This document shows, one piece after another, positions 5,919-7,635 of a DNA stretch of 7,635 nucleotides; position 1 is the first letter of the stretch, and the number at the start of each line of letters is the position of its first letter. Under the pieces are notes generated by a model, which saw only the letters and a list, made by a program, of their open reading frames with translations, ran no database searches and was not told the DNA's origin. Made by a program: the position numbers and the translations under genes. The stretch comes from Campylobacteraceae bacterium (lineage in GTDB: Bacteria; Campylobacterota; Campylobacteria; Campylobacterales; Sulfurovaceae), in the NCBI GenBank assembly GCA_027002755.1, contig JALWZI010000068.1, positions 1 to 7,635 on the forward strand, given 5' to 3'.

Positions 5919-6433
5919 CAGGCGCCGAAGCGTTCCAGAAGTTTCTCGGGTTTGAGCTTGGTCAGATCTTCGGGGAGGTTCCGATCCAGCGTCCCGGTCA
6001 CGTCAGGATCGATCCGGTCGAGCAGTGCCTTGTTATGCTCGGCGGGAAAGGCCAGATGCCAACGTTTGGGGGAGGCTTCCCGGATGACCTGCATGATGAA
6101 ATCGGCAATCTCTTTCAGCAGCCGATGCTCGATCTCCAGTTTCAGATTGTGAGGCTCTCCGCTCTCGCCCGCTCCGTGGGGTGCTTTGTTGCGCCCGACT
6201 TTGTCGCTGACCTCCTCCGAGATCTTCCGGTGGGCATCCACGAAATCCGCCGCGCGCACCAGCTCAGTACGCAACGCCTCGATAAGCGTTCCCCGATTGT
6301 GCTTGTGACTGGTCTGGGCGTCGTCTTTGGGATTGATAACGGTCTCTTCGTAGACCCGATAGATCTTGACCTCTCCCAGGTCGCCGACAACGATCAGACT
6401 TTCCAGAAGTTCATTGACATTTTTCATTTTCAT
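5918..6433 (-). CDS. Host_attach (PF10116)-like protein
   Basis: A 171-residue soluble protein without signal peptide or membrane segment. Order of features: an N-terminal beta-rich part with VVGDLGEVKIYRVYEE (15-30), a helical part LIEALRTELVRAADFVDAHRK (50-70), the SDKVGR motif (76-81), PHNLKLEIEHRLLKEIADFI (94-113), then LAFPAEHNKALLDRI and a closing PEDLTKL (154-160). The SDxxGR, H-rich and E-DLT arrangement resembles the Host_attach family, known from a plant-attachment protein and possibly related to RNA-release-factor-like folds. I rely on memory of the pattern, so the call is tentative. Two ATG codons (6433 and 6427) each have their own AAGGAG, at 6442-6447 and 6435-6440, so the protein may start at residue 1 or 3. 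It is the first gene of a likely three-gene operon. Confidence 0.75.
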   Translation of the reverse strand: MKMKNVNELLESLIVVGDLGEVKIYRVYEETVINPKDDAQTSHKHNRGTLIEALRTELVRAADFVDAHRKISEEVSDKVGRNKAPHGAGESGEPHNLKLEIEHRLLKEIADFIMQVIREASPKRWHLAFPAEHNKALLDRIDPDVTGTLDRNLPEDLTKLKPEKLLERFGA

Positions 6434-6454
6434 TCTCCTTACTCCTTTTTGGAC

Positions 6455-6463
6455 ATTATAGCA
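6455..6463 (-). promoter_or_regulatory. Extended -10 promoter of the minus-strand operon
   Basis: The minus strand reads TGC-TATAAT (TATAAT at 6455-6460), an extended -10. The -35 region is weak and is covered by the left arm of the dyad at 6475-6503. The predicted RNA start, near 6448, would place the first AAGGAG (6442-6447) almost at the mRNA 5' end. Confidence 0.65.
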
Positions 6464-6474
6464 TCACCGGAGCC

Positions 6475-6503
6475 TCAAAGTGCGGCAACTTATGTCACTT
6501 TGA
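6475..6503. promoter_or_regulatory. Operator-like dyad between divergent promoters
   Basis: TCAAAGTG (6475-6482) and CACTTTGA (6496-6503) are a perfect 8-bp inverted repeat with a 13-base centre. Half-site centres are 21 bp apart, two helical turns, as for many dimeric regulators. The left arm covers the -35 area of the minus-strand operon; the right arm is about 40 bp upstream of the lipoprotein -10. Confidence 0.5.
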
Positions 6504-6539
6504 CCCTCGGGTTAAGCATTACCTCATTTCAGCCGGGAA

Positions 6540-6550
6540 TGGTATATAAT
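6540..6550 (+). promoter_or_regulatory. -10 region of the glycine-zipper lipoprotein gene
   Basis: TATAAT lies at 6545-6550. TGG at 6540-6542 just before TATATA (6543-6548) offers an extended -10 alternative. No good -35 is present at the expected distance. The leader would be about 25 bases, ending with GAGGAG (6571-6576) five bases before the ATG. Confidence 0.6.
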
Positions 6551-6581
6551 AGATTTACAATCCAACATAAGAGGAGAAAGT

Positions 6582-6812
6582 ATGTCGAGAACGATGTTTG
6601 GCAGAAGTGTTCTGTTCGCGATAGCGGCAGCGGTAATAGTGGGACTGAGCGGCTGCGCCACCAAAACACAGACCGGCGCCTTGACCGGTGCAGCTATCGG
6701 AGGAATCGGAGGGGCCATGCTGGGCAACTCCAAAACCGCCGCTGTCGGAGCGGCGGCCGGAGCCGTCACCGGAGCCATCATCGGCAATCAGCTCGACAAA
6801 CAGGGCAACTGA
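6582..6812 (+). CDS. Small glycine-zipper lipoprotein
   Basis: A 76-residue lipoprotein precursor. Residues 1-24 form a signal peptide ending in the lipobox LSGC, with Cys25 as the lipidated residue. The mature 52 residues are almost wholly a glycine-zipper pair: TGALTGAAIGGIGGAMLG (31-48) and AAVGAAAGAVTGAIIGNQLD (53-72). This is the pattern of the Rick_17kDa_Anti/glycine-zipper 2TM families, small lipoproteins usually anchored to the outer membrane. Their function is poorly defined and linked to envelope integrity in some species. Ala-Gly zipper helices can insert in or associate with the membrane (inference). The start is clear, with GAGGAG at 6571-6576. It is monocistronic and divergent from the Host_attach-like operon, with a shared dyad between them. 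Confidence 0.92.
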   Translation: MSRTMFGRSVLFAIAAAVIVGLSGCATKTQTGALTGAAIGGIGGAMLGNSKTAAVGAAAGAVTGAIIGNQLDKQGN

Positions 6813-6822
6813 CCCCACCAAA

Positions 6823-6840
6823 CGGGGGCGGAAGCTCCCG
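6823..6840 (+). terminator. 3' hairpin after the lipoprotein gene, without U-tract
   Basis: CGGGGGC (6823-6829), GGAA loop, GCTCCCG (6834-6840) form a 7-bp stem with one G-U pair, beginning 11 bases after the stop codon. The loop is GNRA type. No T run follows, so it may mark the mRNA end or stabilise it rather than act as a classic terminator. Confidence 0.45.
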
Positions 6841-7000
6841 GGCTATCTGACTCTGCAGAAGAACCCATTTCAATTCTATTGTCTTGACCTTTCCGATTTG
6901 TCTCTCAAAAGATCATACTTCACACCCTTGAGGGCTTAGACACGTTGAAAAAAGAAATGATGTTTGGAAATTTGGAGGAATAAGAGTATTGGAATAAAAA

Positions 7001-7076
7001 TGGTGGCCCCAACAGGACTTGAACCTGTGACCACCACCATGTCAAGGTGGTGCTCTACCAACTGAGCTATGGGACC
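7001..7076 (-). tRNA. tRNA-Val(GAC)
   Basis: Read on the minus strand, acceptor GGTCCCA (7076-7070) pairs with TGGGGCC (7011-7005) with one G-U pair, then A and an encoded CCA (7003-7001). Anticodon GAC corresponds to plus-strand bases 7041-7043. The T-arm contains GGTTCAAGTCC. It stands alone, and a T5 run follows CCA directly, which may help end transcription. Confidence 0.96.
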
Positions 7077-7093
7077 GCTCTCGAAGGAGTGGA

Positions 7094-7099
7094 ATTATA
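7094..7099 (-). promoter_or_regulatory. tRNA-Val -10 box
   Basis: TATAAT on the minus strand, 17 bases before the tRNA-Val 5' end. It sits in the 40-base gap after the antiporter stop codon, so the tRNA probably has its own promoter. No convincing -35 is visible. Confidence 0.55.
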
Positions 7100-7116
7100 G
7101 ACGGTGAATCCTTAAA

Positions 7117-7635
7117 CTACGATGAAGCACTGCCGCAGTGACTCACGGTGCAGTGGAGCACATCGTCCAGGATCTCCCGGGCCACCAGCTCCGTCGCATT
7201 GATGATCCTGTCCACCCCGAAGCTCTCGATGATCTCCTGCTGACTGCGGTTGCGGACCGCTACGACGGTATGGAGCCCGGGAGCGACCTGGGTGAGGGCA
7301 TCCACGACCATCCGGGTCTTTTCGGCGTTTTCAATGGCCACCACCGCCGCCATCGCCTCAGGCGCTCCAGCCTCTTTGAGGATAGTGTGCGAAGCCGCAT
7401 TGGCCAGAAGGATCGGTTCTTCCGACTCCCTCGCCTCCTGGACGAGCCGGTAGTCATGTTCAATAACGAGATAGGGAATCGAGCGCCGCTTGAGCTCGGC
7501 AGCGATCTTCCTCCCCAGGGGGCCGTATCCCAGGATCAGGATATGATCCCGGTAACCGGTGGAAACAATGGGGATATCCGCCTCCGGCTCCCGGGCGAAA
7601 AGACGGTCGGCGATCGTGCGCAGATGGTTGAGGAT
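7117..7635 (-). CDS. CPA2/Kef-type cation:proton antiporter, C-terminal part with TrkA-N domain
   Basis: The C-terminal 172 residues of a larger inner-membrane protein whose membrane part is cut off by the right edge. In this fragment, residues 1-17 (ILNHLRTIADRLFAREP) look like the link after the last membrane helix. From 31 on is a RCK/TrkA-N Rossmann domain: HILILGYGPLG (31-41) with the GxGxxG nucleotide loop, then LVIEHD (56-61) with the acidic residue that usually binds the ribose. The conserved ANAASHTILKEAGAPEAMAAVVA block and the VDRIINATELVAREILDD end follow. This arrangement fits KefB/KefC/YbaL-like K+/H+ antiporters gated by nucleotide or redox ligands (family knowledge). The ATG at 7353 is internal and is not the start. 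The tail ends LHCTVSHCGSASS, with two Cys. Confidence 0.9.
   Translation of the reverse strand: MLNHLRTIADRLFAREPEADIPIVSTGYRDHILILGYGPLGRKIAAELKRRSIPYLVIEHDYRLVQEARESEEPILLANAASHTILKEAGAPEAMAAVVAIENAEKTRMVVDALTQVAPGLHTVVAVRNRSQQEIIESFGVDRIINATELVAREILDDVLHCTVSHCGSASS

Noticed and set aside
5906..6850. Plus-strand 314-codon ORF over the Host_attach-like gene and lipoprotein
   Set aside because: It runs antisense to one gene, crosses two promoters and then overlaps the lipoprotein out of frame; its tail is low-complexity Arg/Gly.
6841..7000. Small gene between the lipoprotein and tRNA-Val
   Set aside because: AT-rich spacer with only very short ORFs and no ribosome site tied to a plausible frame; a TTGACC at about 6884 has no -10 partner.

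Overview
The window is an ordinary-looking stretch of bacterial chromosome, moderately GC-rich in its genes, with AT-rich gaps that carry clear sigma-70-type promoters. Shine-Dalgarno sites of the AAGGAG/GAGGAG type, a Gly-Leu-Cys-Ser tRNA cluster with encoded CCA ends, a LysM/NlpC-P60 peptidase, IlvD and a KefB-like antiporter together suggest a Gram-negative bacterium. My best guess is a higher-GC member of the Campylobacterota (Sulfurovum/Nitratifractor type). That assignment is inference from gene content and style, not from a search.

Layout. Bases 1-1246 hold the C-terminal part of a secreted cell-wall peptidase (three LysM domains, then NlpC/P60), with its start off the left edge. Four bases after its stop is a 12-copy heptanucleotide tandem repeat (1250-1336), then about 170 bp without a gene. 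ilvD (dihydroxy-acid dehydratase, branched-chain amino acid synthesis) lies on the minus strand at 1511-3196. It diverges from a four-gene tRNA cluster, Gly(GCC)-Leu(TAA)-Cys(GCA)-Ser(TGA), at 3297-3721. The tRNA promoter has perfect consensus -35 and -10 boxes.

From 3866 to 4960 is a plus-strand gene for an exported protein of unknown function. It has its own promoter, overlapped by an inverted repeat. It runs head-on into a minus-strand, probably three-gene operon (promoter near 6455): a Host_attach-like protein, a one-helix membrane protein with a zinc ribbon, and a cysteine-rich exported protein. The two convergent genes overlap at their stop codons (4957-4960). The zinc-ribbon gene has no ATG, GTG or TTG in front of its membrane helix. 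It does have a strong Shine-Dalgarno correctly placed before an ATC codon, so its start is unusual or the helix is lost.

Divergent from that operon is a small glycine-zipper lipoprotein (6582-6812). An 8-bp dyad, TCAAAGTG-N13-CACTTTGA, lies between the two promoters. The right end holds tRNA-Val(GAC) on the minus strand and the C-terminal end of a CPA2/Kef-type cation:proton antiporter with a TrkA-N domain.

There is no CRISPR array, insertion sequence, phage gene or recognisable defence system. The best leads are the AUC-start candidate, the uncharacterised exported proteins, the operator-like dyads in three promoter regions and the frame-neutral heptamer repeat.
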